From Magnolia sinica (lineage: Eukaryota > Streptophyta > Magnoliopsida > Magnoliales > Magnoliaceae), in assembly GCF_029962835.1 (NCBI RefSeq), contig NC_080589.1:16699586-16763585 (forward strand): a stretch of 64,000 bases of DNA, given 5' to 3'. The notes under the pieces were generated by a model. It was not told the origin of the DNA. It saw only the letters and a program-made list of their open reading frames with translations, and made no database searches. Below, piece after piece: positions 12,718 through 23,901 of this stretch. Each line of letters opens with the position of its first letter. The first letter of the stretch is position 1. A program made the position numbers and the translations under genes.

Positions 12718-13157
12718 TCCAAAAAGTCCTGATTTGAGCAGTGTTCACTTCTAACAAACATCATGGTGAGCTTAGAAAGTTTCAATAACGGATTCCATTG
12801 TCATCATTATTTTCTATTATGTAACCCACACGAGCTCTAGATCAGGCCAATATTTAGGCCCTAGCCCTAAAATGACACGGTAAAAGGATGGACGGCATGG
12901 ATTATACACATACATCAATATGTGCCCCACGAGTTTAGTCCTTGCCTACACACAAAAAGGGTTTTGTAAACATGACATTAAATACTACGTAACTTCTTAA
13001 TCTCTAGAAAACCATGCAACTATTGAACTAAGGTTAGAGTCATTTTCGTCTGAAACAAACTCCAAAAGCTGTCAGAAGGTCCTTTAGAAAATATGTAGAG
13101 TGACGTAGCATTATAGGTAATTTGCCCAAACTTCAAGGCGAGTATGGTGAATTTACC

Positions 13158-13278
13158 TTCCGATAAATGTAATGGCCCATGTATGAGCATCATTCCACTA
13201 TCGGTCTTAACCCGTCACAAATGAAATAGCAACTTTAGGTCATGTCCACTAGCATGTGTACAAACAGTTCCCGATGGG
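13158..13278 (+). repeat. Dispersed direct repeat, unit 2
   Basis: Second unit of the 12596-12717 repeat, 562 bp downstream. Flanking sequences differ, so this is a short segmental duplication or two copies of a small element. Confidence 0.8.
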
Positions 13279-14984
13279 ACATCTAAGCCGCTAATCAGGT
13301 CGGCCCCACCATGTAGCTGATGTGGCTCTAAAGCCAAGATGATCAACTCATTTGGTTGACCACACGCATGAAAACAATGGATGGTTAATAAAAGTTGGCG
13401 ATAAGTCCACATTCACGGTAAACTTTAATTTCGATAAGATGATCAGTCAATGAGCCTTATCTTCTCGCCAAGTCATCTACAGTGGCCCCAAGTGCATTGT
13501 GCGGCCACGCATAGGTCCTTTATGCAAAACTGACCACTGGATCTATATACTTGGATTACACTCAGACCATTCCCTAAGAGGGCCTTACTGTGGAGGGATC
13601 ATAGCTCAAAAAACCAAACTAAGCGGATAATCATAACCATACGATAGTAGGATTTCTCCCTGTGCAATGTGGGCCGTCCCTTACTTTTTTATTCTTCAGT
13701 GTTGTTCGTAGGTCACTGATCAAGTGGTTAAGATCTTCCAATCAGTGCAATACATTAACAGTGCACCCTTCTTGGTATCTGATGAACGTTCTGGATCTCA
13801 TCAATAGACGAAAAGTGTAAGGTTTTGGATCAAGGACAGAAAGAAACTTTTCCTTAGAAAATTCCAATTTGCTTGATGACTACTCAACGTATCCAGAAAA
13901 AGGAAAACACACTGTTAAAGAATTATCAAAAGAACTACACAATCTAAATATTCTTAGAAACACTAGCGGTTATTTTCACATATATGGAGGAATGATCACA
14001 TACAACCCAATGTATGGTAAAGTTGTACCACCTTGCACAACTAGTAAACATGCCACACGTATACATCATCTGAGCCATTGAAAAGATTGGAGCCTCTTGA
14101 AGATCACTTTACGCAAAAATTAGGCTGATCCGTCCATCATTTGGGCACAAGATAGAAAACAATGGATGGACAACGTGTGGACCACATGATGAGTGCATTG
14201 ATTTGATATTTCGCGCTCTATGATCTTCAAGGTGGGATGATATTTTCGGTGGGTCAGATGTCAAGTACACGTGATACAACAGCTGTATGTGGGAGGTGGG
14301 AGCTTGTTTAACCATCCATTGAGGTGTATTTGATCACAGCCTTTTGAGATTTATATATATGCTTAGCACTTTTGTCCACGACGTGATTTGTGTATAAAAA
14401 AGATGCGAAGGAATGCATCATCAGTTATTCGTCATCATATGATGTATTCGATCTCCCATGGTCCAAAGGATGGTTCTGATTGGACAGTAAACATCTGCCT
14501 GATGGACTTGACCGTTGAATGTAAACTGTTCCTTCAGTAGGTTGGACCCACCAGGTGGATGGTCTAGATCAAAGGAGCTATGACACACGTGAGTGTAGAT
14601 CTTGCATCATATACGATGATGTTTAGGAATTGTATCAGATAAGCAGCAAGGCGACAGACCATTTTTTACCACTGATTTCATTGCTAGGTGGGGTCTACCA
14701 CCCTGGACCCACATGCAATAGTGGATTTCGCATCATGGTATGATGTTGGAATTGTACAGGGAAGAAAATTTTGGAAGCATTGCTTGATCTGGGTCATTCA
14801 TCAGGCCCTAGTTTAGGTGGGCCACATTGAAAATATTCCATTGGCTATAGATCCTCATTACCCATAAGTGGAATGAAGTGGGCCACCATTATTTAGCATG
14901 GACAACGAACTTTTTTTCTTCTTCTTTATCAATGGGCGTCTTGTCAAGTAGTCCATCCACGGCAAGACACACAAACATAGAGGA

Positions 14985-15690
14985 AAAATGACGCAGGGAT
15001 GAACGTGATGAGGATAACTACTCTGAATCCACGGAGCTTCTTTGGACTACTTATAGAGACTTCTCGAATCCACAAGGAAAGAAAGCAGAAAAATAGAAAT
15101 AAATTCTAAAAAATTTGAACTTGATTAATTGATGACTAAAAATGAGTTCACAACCCTTTAAATAGGGGTACCAAGCAATGAGAAAGAAATCAGAATCAAA
15201 CTACAACTAAAACTCTTAGAATCCACGACTTACTATAAATAGTAAACTTACTATTTATAGACGGTCGTGATGTCTACTAGTGCGCAAGGTTTTCGGCCAA
15301 AAATAGTAAGTGTCCTATTTGGCTTCACCAAACCGTTCCCCTAATTATTCTAAGTTCTTTTCACGTTTGACGCAACTCCTAAAGCCTGACGGATGAAGAG
15401 TTATAATCAAACTAAAACTTACTATTTATAGTAAAAACGAAATTAAAGCAGGGAAATCATTGTCGAACCAGGATTTTTTTGCAATTCCGGGCTGCGCAAC
15501 CTGGCATAGTGGGGTTGGTTGGCTAAAGTAGCTGGTTCTACCCCAAAATCATATATTTTACGTCACGTAACTCATTCCAGATTGCGAGATATGCCCGATC
15601 TAAGGTATGGCGGTCCGGATCACTTCTGTCGTCGACCGGGTCTTTTCTAATCCATCTTGGCCATGAAACTGTCCGCGACCCTCTCTACAT
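14985..15690 (+). repeat. R2 repeat, copy 1
   Basis: Matches 59120-59703 in the same orientation. Shared landmarks include 'gatgaggataacta', 'agacttctcgaatc', 'ataaatagtaaa.ttactatttata', 'gaagagttataatcaaa', 'ggttggttgg.taaagtagct' and 'gcgagatatgcc'. It has an extra segment of about 50 bp near 15260-15305 that copy 2 lacks. Probably part of an LTR retrotransposon; no protein domain is present to name the family. Confidence 0.7.
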
Positions 15691-16110
15691 CAAAAAAGTT
15701 CCAAACTTGAAGTTGGCCCCATTTGATTCCACCACCAAGAAAGTAAGATCAAGTGGGACCAACGTTCTATCTATATACAAAACTTGCTCATGGTTTTACA
15801 TGTGTGTTCCAAGCATGACCATTTTCCTAGTACTCTTTTTGGTTTTCCTTCATCTTCTGTAAAACAATATCTATAAGGACAAACTCTACCAAATGGAAAG
15901 AAAGTTTCATCACTTCACCTTGGAATGCAAAAACATATATATAAATATTTCACATTCAAAACACTCACTTAACATTCCAAGGAAACATTTCTTATCGCCA
16001 AAACCCTCAACCTCAGACTCCATATATGTAACTTCAATACATTATGAAGAATTAGAACTTCGTAAGTTGTTATATCCATAAGAAACATATGAGCTCTATC
16101 TTTTATATAT
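15691..16110. other. Intergenic, downstream of the glutaredoxin gene
   Basis: AT-rich sequence with no recognisable gene. Confidence 0.5.
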
Positions 16111-16114
16111 GTAA

Positions 16115-16120
16115 TTTATT
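16115..16120 (-). terminator. Candidate poly(A) signal of the glutaredoxin gene
   Basis: AATAAA on the minus strand about 30 bp after the stop codon, in an AT-rich 3' region. Confidence 0.5.
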
Positions 16121-16150
16121 TTTTAATATGATATTAGAGCTGAATTTATA

Positions 16151-16489
16151 TTACAGTCTGATGACTCCTGCTCTTTTAAGGAGCATTACCAGATAGCTCC
16201 TGCTTTCATGAGTGGGGTCGCGTTGGAGCTGAAGAGACATCACCTCGTTGGTAGAGCCCACCAGCTGACCGCCTATGAACACAGCTGGTAGAGGTGAGGT
16301 ATGATGTAGAAGGGTGGCCAACACCTTCTCTATTTCTTTTCCCCTGGGTTCCTGATCGAGCTCATAAACAGTTGCATGGGCCCCAAACTCACAGAAGAGC
16401 CTCTTGATGGAGTGGCACATGCAACATGAGCTGTTGCTGAAGATCACTAACCCGTTCTGGCGCGCCATACTCATCACCAGCTGGTCCAT
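16151..16489 (-). CDS. CC-type (class III, ROXY-like) glutaredoxin
   Basis: A 112-residue intronless frame, the normal structure and size for plant CC-type glutaredoxins. These are small thiol oxidoreductases that use glutathione and often act in the nucleus with TGA transcription factors. The active site is CCMC at residues 22-25 within SNSSCCMCHSIK. The cis-Pro is P68 (LPAVFIGG) and the glutathione-contact loop is GSTNEV (78-83). Two oddities stand out. About eight extra residues (near 89-97, RDPTHESRS) lie before the last helix. The C-terminus is VIRL where most ROXY proteins end in ALWL. An L..LL motif (100-104) is kept. The start Met is at the family's usual position. It is the only intact-looking host gene in the window; the subfamily is clear, the exact orthologue is not. 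Confidence 0.92.
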   Translation of the reverse strand: MDQLVMSMARQNGLVIFSNSSCCMCHSIKRLFCEFGAHATVYELDQEPRGKEIEKVLATLLHHTSPLPAVFIGGQLVGSTNEVMSLQLQRDPTHESRSYLVMLLKRAGVIRL

Positions 16490-16495
16490 ACTAGC

Positions 16496-16499
<4 letters not shown>

Positions 16500-16546
<47 letters not shown>
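16500..16546 (-). repeat. CT microsatellite in the glutaredoxin 5' leader
   Basis: About 23 GA units on the plus strand (CT on the gene strand) end roughly 10 bp before the start codon. They lie between the TATA box and the ATG, so they should be in the 5' UTR. Confidence 0.85.
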
Positions 16547-16549
<3 letters not shown>

Positions 16550-16616
16550 TTGGAAATTTGATTGAAAGAAAGCTAGGAAGGCTTTGTTTGCGATGAAAAT
16601 GAGGTTGCGAGGAGAC

Positions 16617-16628
16617 TTATTTATAAAT
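16617..16628 (-). promoter_or_regulatory. TATA box of the glutaredoxin gene
   Basis: ATTTATAAATAA on the minus strand, about 130 bp upstream of the ATG. It would place transcription start near 16590. Confidence 0.6.
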
Positions 16629-16726
16629 GCTCGTGGGGGATGGTGGATGGCATTTTCTAATGGAAGAAAACAAGGAGAATGTTAGTAGATATTTTGGCTC
16701 ATGCCCCAAATACCCTTTATCATTTA

Positions 16727-16738
16727 TTGACGTTGACG
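16727..16738 (+). promoter_or_regulatory. Paired TTGACG motifs upstream of the glutaredoxin gene
   Basis: TTGACGTTGACG contains two TGACG cores (TGA-bZIP type sites) that overlap W-box cores (TTGAC), about 240 bp upstream of the ATG. The 1-bp spacing differs from the classical as-1 element, so a regulatory role is only suggested. Confidence 0.3.
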
Positions 16739-16739
16739 G

Positions 16740-18005
16740 GCTGCGGCGTCGATACGAAAAAAAAAGGCGGGGAATCAACGGTGGGGCCCTTGATTTGAGT
16801 AGTCCTCGGTCCGGATTGATGCACACGGAAACCATATGTACGGAATATGGGTGCATCAGCATGATCCAACGTACTCTAATATTCAATCCGTACACCTGCA
16901 CCTTGATCCAGACCGTGTGATTTAGTGGCCATCTTTTGGATGAATGGTATTCTAAAGTTTACAACAATCGAGAGGTTACGGTAGCCAGATGATTTTCTTT
17001 TATGGACGCGTGCCAACGACTCCTGACGACCATTGAAAAATTTACGGCATTTTTTATAAGCTATTGGCTAGATTTTCTAAACTTTGAACCCTTTCAAGAT
17101 CTGCCACACTGTATTTTGACATGTACAGGTTGACAGGCACATGTCAGATGGACGGTTGGTGGCTTATATACTGATCTTGAGTATATAATATGCGTACATG
17201 ATCATTCCCCTTAATCTATTATCCAATGCCATTAATAAAGAAATGTCACGTGCGCATGTGTTTCCAACATAAGGCATCCAAAATTTCAACCATTTGTAAG
17301 AGATGTCAATTTTTTGGGCCACCCTCACCTGGCTCGTCAAAAGCTATCGAATCAATGGTAATCCAGCTTTATTGCTGAGTGGTAAAGGTAATATTTCCGC
17401 AGTGAAATAATGGGATCGAGTATTCACGTGGAGTGGAGTGGTTATCCTTGTAAAAAGGAAAGAAAAGAAAACGGGTTGATGTAGGCCAGGCCGGACCATG
17501 CGTGCATGTGTTGAAATTTAGGCTCTTATCTGTATCTAATATTTTGGTGTGAATTCTTGTAAGTCCTACAATATAAAAGTATGACGACATTTATATGAGT
17601 CTCTTTTGGATGCTCCAATAATCAATCCATACCATCCAAGTCCACCATTTGTACACGTGTTGAATGCTACTCACTTTCAGAGTGGATACATTATATATAT
17701 AGGCATGCTCACCTATGCACATGCACACCTTTGCACACATGTCATAGGCGTCTAATCCAAATGGCACATGTGATGCGGCAACTCTGGTGAGCCAAGGCAA
17801 AGAGAGATGCAAATCGAGGGAGGAAACTGTTTTCTCTTTTCATGGCCCACCAAGTTTTGGATTAAAGTAGAAGTTGAGCCTTTTGGGGTTTCATGGGGTG
17901 CTGCATCACGTGGACTATTCAGATTTTGAACTTACATCATGTATGATGAGTTCTCAAAAAGTTCTTGCGAGTTCAGTGCTAATTGCTGCGCAACTTAGCA
18001 TTTGG

Positions 18006-18007
<2 letters not shown>
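16740..18007. other. Gene-free region
   Basis: No supported gene or clear repeat boundary. Short frames on both strands show no recognisable domain. Confidence 0.5.

Positions 18008-18037
<30 letters not shown>
18008..18037. repeat. TA microsatellite
   Basis: About 15 TA units directly abutting the left end of the MITE. Confidence 0.9.
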
Positions 18038-18039
<2 letters not shown>

Positions 18040-18577
18040 AAAGGTTCTATGTGGTCGAGCTCATGGGAACTTCCCATGAGGTCGAGCTGTGTGGGCCCAA
18101 CCATGATGTATGTTGAACATCAACATCGTGCATTTGATGGGTCCCCTTTAGATTATGGGGTATCCCAAAAATCAGCCGTATAGGAAACTCAGGTGGGCCA
18201 TACCATCTAAAATCATGTAAAGACATCCCTAAAACATATAAAAGCACTTGGTAGGCCCCATTTAAAATTTGGATGCATCTGAAACTTGGTCTGAACCCTC
18301 ATCCAAGAGGGACACACATAACGGATGAACTGGATTTGTGAACCACATCTCAGTGGGTCCAACAAATGATTATGAACGTTTTAATGGAGGGTAACCCCTC
18401 TCAACTTTTGTGTGTGGTGTGGCCCACACAAGTCACAGATTGACTTGATTTTTAAGCCCTAGGCCCACCATGGAATGGTGCATCTGATTGATGAGGTAGA
18501 TGTTCGACACGCATCACGGCCCACACAACTCGACCTCATGGAAGTTCCCATGAGCTCCACCACATAGAACCTTTTCC
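18038..18577. mobile_element. MITE with long terminal inverted repeats
   Basis: A 540-bp non-coding element. Its left end, GGAAAGGTTCTATGTGGT, is inverted at the right end (ACCACATAGAACCTTTTCC). The inverted repeat continues inward for about 60 bp as 'gagctcatgggaacttcc.catgaggtcgag'. The GG(A)AAAG start and long TIRs fit a Mutator-like MITE, but the flanks are TA and CA microsatellites, so a TSD cannot be read. Confidence 0.8.
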
Positions 18578-18626
18578 ACACACACACACACACACACGCA
18601 CACACTCACTACACACACACACACAC
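18578..18626. repeat. CA microsatellite
   Basis: Interrupted CA runs at the right edge of the MITE. Confidence 0.85.
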
Positions 18627-19429
18627 AAAATAGAATCATGAGATGTCCTTATTTATATAATCAAGTTCTCCAAGACTATTGATATGGAACCATGCCAATT
18701 GTCATTGTTAGATTTCTAACAAAAGTACAATGCATTTCAAATTTAGTAAATTCAGTTTTTTAATTAATCTATGACGGCTTCCTGTTTATGATGAAGACAT
18801 GTCTAAAGACACAAAACTATTCAACCACAAAGCATACCTTTGCATGGAAAATCTGCTCTGATTTTGCCTCCGTTGATTTCCCAATGGATGGAGTCTCTCC
18901 TCAATTTATCTCTAGTGAGGGAGAGCGAAAAACCATGGGTGAAAGAGAATGGTGAAATTTGTTAGGCACCACTATAAGGCCCATGGGCTAACCCGAGTCA
19001 TCCACAAGGTAGAACCGATGCTTAAGATACACCACCCCCTGACTCACACTTTGTGAGCATCCAAGGGGGCTTAGACATTCACAACTCTGTGTGTGTGTAT
19101 TCCTCTTGAGATAGGATATTATAGACACCCTACCCTAAAACTTGGAACTGAAATCCCAAAATCTGCAACCCTAAGATCTTATATAAGCCCATGTAAATTT
19201 CTATAGGTCCGCAAGAAACTCTCCTCATCTAATTCAAACCAACCCAAGGCTTTATCCCGACCTCACAAACCCCAGAAGAGGACCAAATTGATCTCTCTAC
19301 AAACACAAAAATTGAATTTTCGTTGGAATATTTACCCCAATCAAAAGCTACCATGTGATATCTAATGATATAAGAATCTTGAAGATACCTTGGGATTTAA
19401 GCTAGATACAATGATGGAAATCTATTTTT
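18627..19429. other. Gene-free region
   Basis: Nothing recognisable; it flanks Copia element 1, and its last five bases (TTTTT) are a possible TSD. Confidence 0.5.
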
Positions 19430-19504
19430 TGATGGGGTTTTCCTCCTCAGTTCAAAGGAGAGGTAGTGCAACACGGATATCTTAAAGCCTGTTTCACCAC
19501 GCTT

Positions 19505-19665
19505 CTCGACTGGTCGAGTGGGCGGCTCGACCGGTCGAAAGGAGCTGCTCGACTAGTCGAGGCTCGCTTGACTCAAAGTCTAGTAAGCTCATTTTTTTAG
19601 CGTCGACCAGTCGAGGGTCAGGCTCGACCTGTTGAAGGGGTCCTTCGACCAGTCGAGGGTTACGC
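19505..19665 (+). promoter_or_regulatory. Array of TCGACYRGTCGA palindromes in U3
   Basis: Six variants of the 12-bp palindrome TCGAC(C/T)(G/A)GTCGA lie in 160 bp, 80-240 bp upstream of the LTR TATA box. Some are decayed to TTGA forms, as expected from CpG deamination. The same motif array recurs in all the other Copia LTRs of the window. Confidence 0.7.
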
Positions 19666-19743
19666 AGATTCTGCGTAGATTTTGTGCGGACTGTGTAAAT
19701 TTAAGGCGGTTTCGCAGCTGTGTGGAAAAGGAGTTTCCTAAAC

Positions 19744-19753
19744 TATAAATAGG
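19744..19753 (+). promoter_or_regulatory. TATA box of the Copia 1 LTR
   Basis: TATAAATAGG within 'cctaaactataaatagggg', a block conserved in the 3' LTR and in the Copia 2 LTRs. Confidence 0.7.
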
Positions 19754-20157
19754 GGTCCCTAGGGCTATTTTAGGGTATGCTAAGGTGTTTTCACGACTAA
19801 GGTGAGCGAGAGAAAAGAGAGAGGAAGCTTGTGGAAGGGAAGATTCTGCTCGTAGAGGTGGTCTACTGCACAGTCGACGTCTCAGCGTCTCTACGTCCTC
19901 GTGATTGGTGAGATCTCTCCGTTTTCATTATCTCTTATTGTTCATCCACTCCTACATGAGTGAAGAAGGTTTCATCTAGGCGGTGTGTACTTGTGATCTG
20001 TTCCCGTGGTTTTTACCTCTTTAAGAGTTTTCCACGTAAAATCTCTTGTGTCGTGTGGTTTGTGCTTTGATCTATTTCATTACTTTATTATATCCCATAA
20101 TTCTAGTGTTTTGGGAGGTAAGATCTTAAGATTTTTGTGCAACGCTCCCAACAAAGT

Positions 20158-20169
20158 AGTATCAGAGAG
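20158..20169 (+). other. Primer binding site of Copia 1
   Basis: TAGTATCAGAGA, ten of twelve bases matching TGGTATCAGAGC, complementary to the 3' end of initiator tRNA-Met. Four bases after the LTR. Confidence 0.75.
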
Positions 20170-20207
20170 TCTAGGTTGGTTGAACAGAGTGGGATCAGTT
20201 TTGAATT

Positions 20208-20800
20208 ATGGAAGGTGACTCATCAAGGATGATCAGTCTCAATGATTCTAACTGGACCATATGGAAGGCTAAGATGAAGGACTTTCTTTATTGCAAGGAC
20301 TTGTATGCTCCAATTCCAGGCATATCAGCAAAGACAAAGGATATGTCAGATGATGATTGGAAGAAGTTAGACCGGAAGGCGATGAGGTTTATTAGATAAT
20401 GGCTGGACGATTCTGTATTCCACCATGTGTCTAGGGAGACCTCAGCCGCTAGCCTATGACTGAAATTGCAAGGGTTGTATGAGAGGAAGATAGCCGATAA
20501 TAAGATTTTTCTGATAAGATGACTTGTGAATCTCAAGTTTAAAGATGGTGGTTCTGTGACTGAGCACATGAATGAGGTCAACAACATATTGAACCAGCTC
20601 TCTGCTATGAAGATGATCCTGGACGATGAACTATAGGCTTTGCTATTGCTTAGCTCATTGCTTGACAGTTGGGAGACATTGGTGGTGTTTCTAAGTAACT
20701 CCGCACCAGACGGAAAGGTGTCCATGGAACAGGTAACTAGTTGTCTCTTCAATGAGGAGACAAGGAGGAAGTCTCAGGGGTCTACTCAATAAGAGGCCCC
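20208..20800 (+). pseudogene. Copia 1 gag, degraded
   Basis: ATG at 20208 opens MEGDSSRMISLNDSNW.IWK, the typical start of plant Copia Gag (capsid-like UBN2 domain). The frame continues past stops at about 20397, 20457, 20520, 20634 and 20790 to LLSSLLDSWETLVVFLSNS and the EE-TRR motif. Gag packages the element RNA into particles; this copy cannot make it. Confidence 0.85.
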
Positions 20801-20801
20801 T

Positions 20802-22924
20802 GTGACACAAGATCGGGGGAGAGGAAAGAACAGAAAGGGTGGGAAGGCCCGAGATAAATCAAGAGGCAAGTCGATCATCAGGAAGGATGTTGAATGTTGG
20901 AATTGTGATAAGAAGGGCCACTACAAGCATGAATGTCATAAGAAGAATAAGCACAAAAAAAGAAAAGGAAAGGAGAAGGAAAATGAATCAGACTCCACTA
21001 CGGTCACTACAGATGGTGACGTTGTAGTTATTCTTTCGGTAGATCATGATGTTTGTCTTAGGGCTACAAGTCAGGATACTAATTGGGTGATAGACTCGGG
21101 AGTCTCATTTCATGCGACTCCACATAGGTATTTCCTCACAAGCTACAAGTCAGGTGACTTTGAGACCGTGAAGATGAGAAATTCTGGCATATCGAAGATT
21201 ATATGGGTCGGTGATATTTGTGTGAAGACCGATGTGGGATGCACATTGGTTCTCAAGGATGTGAGGCACATTCCAGACCTTCGCTTCAACTTGATGTCGA
21301 TGGGAAGGTTGGATGATGATGGCTATAAAAGCCGATTTGTTGGTGGGTGGTGAAAGCTCATCAAGAGTTCGTTGATCACAACCAGAGGAAAGAAGTGTTG
21401 CATCCTTTACAAGGTAAGTGTCAGTGTGTGCAAGGGTGAGTTGAACGCAATGGAAGATTCAACTACTGACATGTGGCACAGGTGTCTTAGGCCACATGAG
21501 TGAAAAAAGACTTCAGCTACTAACGAAGAAGATGCTCCTTTCAGAAGTGACATGTATACCTCTCAAAACCTGTATTGATTGTTTATCAAGGAAACAACAT
21601 AGAGTTTCTTTTGTTAAATTTGCTTCCCATGTTAATAAAATGCATGTATTAGATTTGGTTTATTCTGATGTTTGTAATCTTATGAGGACAAAAACCTTGG
21701 GTGGGGCATTGTAATTTGTCACTTTTATAGATGATGCATTTAGGAGGGTTTGGGTTTATGCTTTGAAATCCAAAGATGAGGTCTTTGGTGTGTTTAAAAT
21801 GTTTCATGCTATGGTTGAGAGAGAGAGAGAGAGAGAGGTAGATTATTAAAGTGCATCCGCACTGACAATGGTGGTTAATACATTGGTGACTTCCATGAGT
21901 ATTGTAAGTCCCTCTGTATACGGCATGAACAGACAGTTCCCAAGACCCCCAGCATAATGGTGTGGCTGAGCAAATGAATTGCACCATTGTAGAGAGAATC
22001 AAATGTATGTTATCCCATTCAAAGTTGCCCAAGACGTTCTAGGGAGAAGTAATGCACACGACAATGTATTTGATAAAAAGGTCTCCATCAGCCCCGTTGA
22101 ATAGAGAAGTACCTGAAAAGGTGTGGACTGGATAAGATCCATCGTATAGTCATCTCAGGGTATTTGGATGCAGGGCATCCGTTCATGTACCTAAGGACGA
22201 GAGGTCTAAGCTCGATATGAAGATCAGGCAATGTATGTTCTTGGGGTACGGTGATGAAAAGTCTGGCTGCAAATTGTCGGATCCGACTAAGAAGAAGCTC
22301 GTCAGAAGTAGAGATGTGGTCTTCTTTGAAGATTAATGCATAAAAGATATTTGTAAGGCAGAGAAGACCCAGCCTAGTTCAGGTGAGCGAGAGGACATGA
22401 ATCTGGTTATTCCTCCTATGATGCCTGATGATGGGGGAGTACAACAAGGTGCAGAGGATGAGAGAGTTTCTACAGAAGATGGACCGAGGGAGCAGCCCCC
22501 TCTTGATCCACCTGTTGAGCTACAAGTGAGGAGGACATTTAGGGATAGACACCTATCTAAGAAGTACTCGACGCATGAGCACATTATGCTCATTGATGGG
22601 GGAGAGCCAGAAGATTATTTTGAGGCCCTAGCCGATGAGCATAAGGGAGAGTGGTTGAAAGCTATGTAAGAGGAGATGAAATCCTTGCATAAGACCACAC
22701 CTATGATATGGTGAAATTACCTAAGGATAAGAAAGCTCTGAGCAACAAGTGGGTGTTTAGAAAGAAAATTGAGCAGAAGAATTCACAAACAAGGTCCAAG
22801 GCCAGACTTGTGGTGAAAGGATTTGGTCAGAGAAAAAGTATAGACTTTGAGGAGATATTCTCACCAGTGGTGAAGATGACATCTATACGAGTGTTGCTTG
22901 GGTTGGCAGCCATCATGGATATGG
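20802..22924 (+). pseudogene. Copia 1 pol, part 1: zinc knuckle, protease, integrase, RT start
   Basis: A basic stretch leads into the CCHC knuckle CWNCDKKGHYKHEC (about 20897). The protease motif WVIDSG.SFHATP follows (about 21085; Asp present). The integrase part shows an HHCC-like block (WHRC.. then C-DCL---K). A short GA run near 21818 disturbs the core. KWVFRKK and ARLVVKGFGQ mark the RT start (22750-22830), and SPVVKMTSIRVLLGLAA is cut by the solo LTR. Several stops and frameshifts are present. Confidence 0.87.
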
Positions 22925-23327
22925 TGTGAGACCCATATCCTAGCCCGTACCGTTTCGTAGGCTTCCGCGATCCTCCCAGTCAAATTTCGATAACCCGCGA
23001 TGCGTACACTACATTTACGTCCCATATTCCAGAGTCGGCTTGACCCGAGACTTGTACCCTAGCGACCATGCCGTCGCCGCGGTTCTGATGCAGCGTCTCG
23101 CGCGCTAAGGAGATACCCGGGTCAGGAGATGTGGGCCTACGTTCAGTTCGAGAAAATGTTGTGCGTTTGCAATCCAAAGAGAATCTCTATAACATGTCAA
23201 ATCAATCTAATCAATCACCTCACATGTCAAGTATATGTCCCATCCCCAACAACAACCCTAAAGTCAAAGCTACCCATCCCTTATATGTCAAGTACACATC
23301 ACTCACCCATCACCCATCACTCACTCA

Positions 23328-23375
23328 CCCATCCCTCTCTCTCTTTACATCCCATCCTCTCTCTCTCTCTCTCAT
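23328..23375 (+). repeat. CT-rich microsatellite in solo LTR A
   Basis: Interrupted CT runs whose counterpart is the GA run near 50860-50900 in copy B. Confidence 0.7.
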
Positions 23376-23864
23376 TTCTTCATTTTTTAAAGCAAACCCC
23401 ATGAGAGCAGAGCTTTGTGTGGCTTACTTTCTATCTCCCATCTCCACCATCCAAGTTTCATCTCAACCATTAAAATTGTTCCTATGGAGCTGTAGCATGC
23501 ATTGGCGGAAGAAAGAAGAAAAGATTAAAGGTGGGTGTTCTATAGGCCTAGATTTCATTCTTTTAATGTTGAGCCAAGTAGGGCCTACCGATTGATGGTA
23601 TGGATCTCACTATGGACCTTAGATGTGGCTGATGGCCCACTATGACTCTCATGATCATTCCATGATGGGCCCATTCTCCATGGACTCTATCATGATATTT
23701 ATTTTCTAGTTTAATAAGGGTCATCTAGACCTTCCATTTTAGTGGAGAAGGAATCTCCACCATTGATTTTGATTTAGTGGGCCCACATGTATTGGGACCC
23801 CACTTGATGTATGATTGAATGCATGAAAGGGAGGGCCCATAGTGTCGGGGTCCCTCCATCGCAC

Positions 23865-23866
<2 letters not shown>

Positions 23867-23899
<33 letters not shown>
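23867..23899 (+). repeat. CT microsatellite in solo LTR A
   Basis: About 16 CT units; counterpart of the imperfect GA tract near 50440-50490 in copy B. Confidence 0.75.

Positions 23900-23901
<2 letters not shown>

Larger units (their letters stand above)
11676..14984. other. Gene-free region
   Basis: No coding region is supported on either strand; open frames here are short and lack similarity. Phrases such as 'gggcccacctgatgg' suggest old transposon debris. The only clear internal structure is the pair of 120-bp repeats listed separately. Confidence 0.55.
19430..20153 (+). repeat. 5' LTR of Copia 1
   Basis: Begins TGATGGGGTTTTCC and ends CCCAACA. Matches 29334-30120, but lacks about 55 bp near 20000 that the 3' LTR keeps. 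Confidence 0.9.

Noticed and set aside
12350-14315. Short frames of 60-144 codons
   Set aside because: No recognisable domain, no splice or start context, and in sequence rich in transposon phrases.
16617-16920. 94- and 97-codon frames on both strands upstream of the glutaredoxin gene
   Set aside because: They overlap the promoter on opposite strands and show no domain.
22397-22669. An independent 90-codon gene
   Set aside because: It is the variable linker between integrase and RT of Copia 1.
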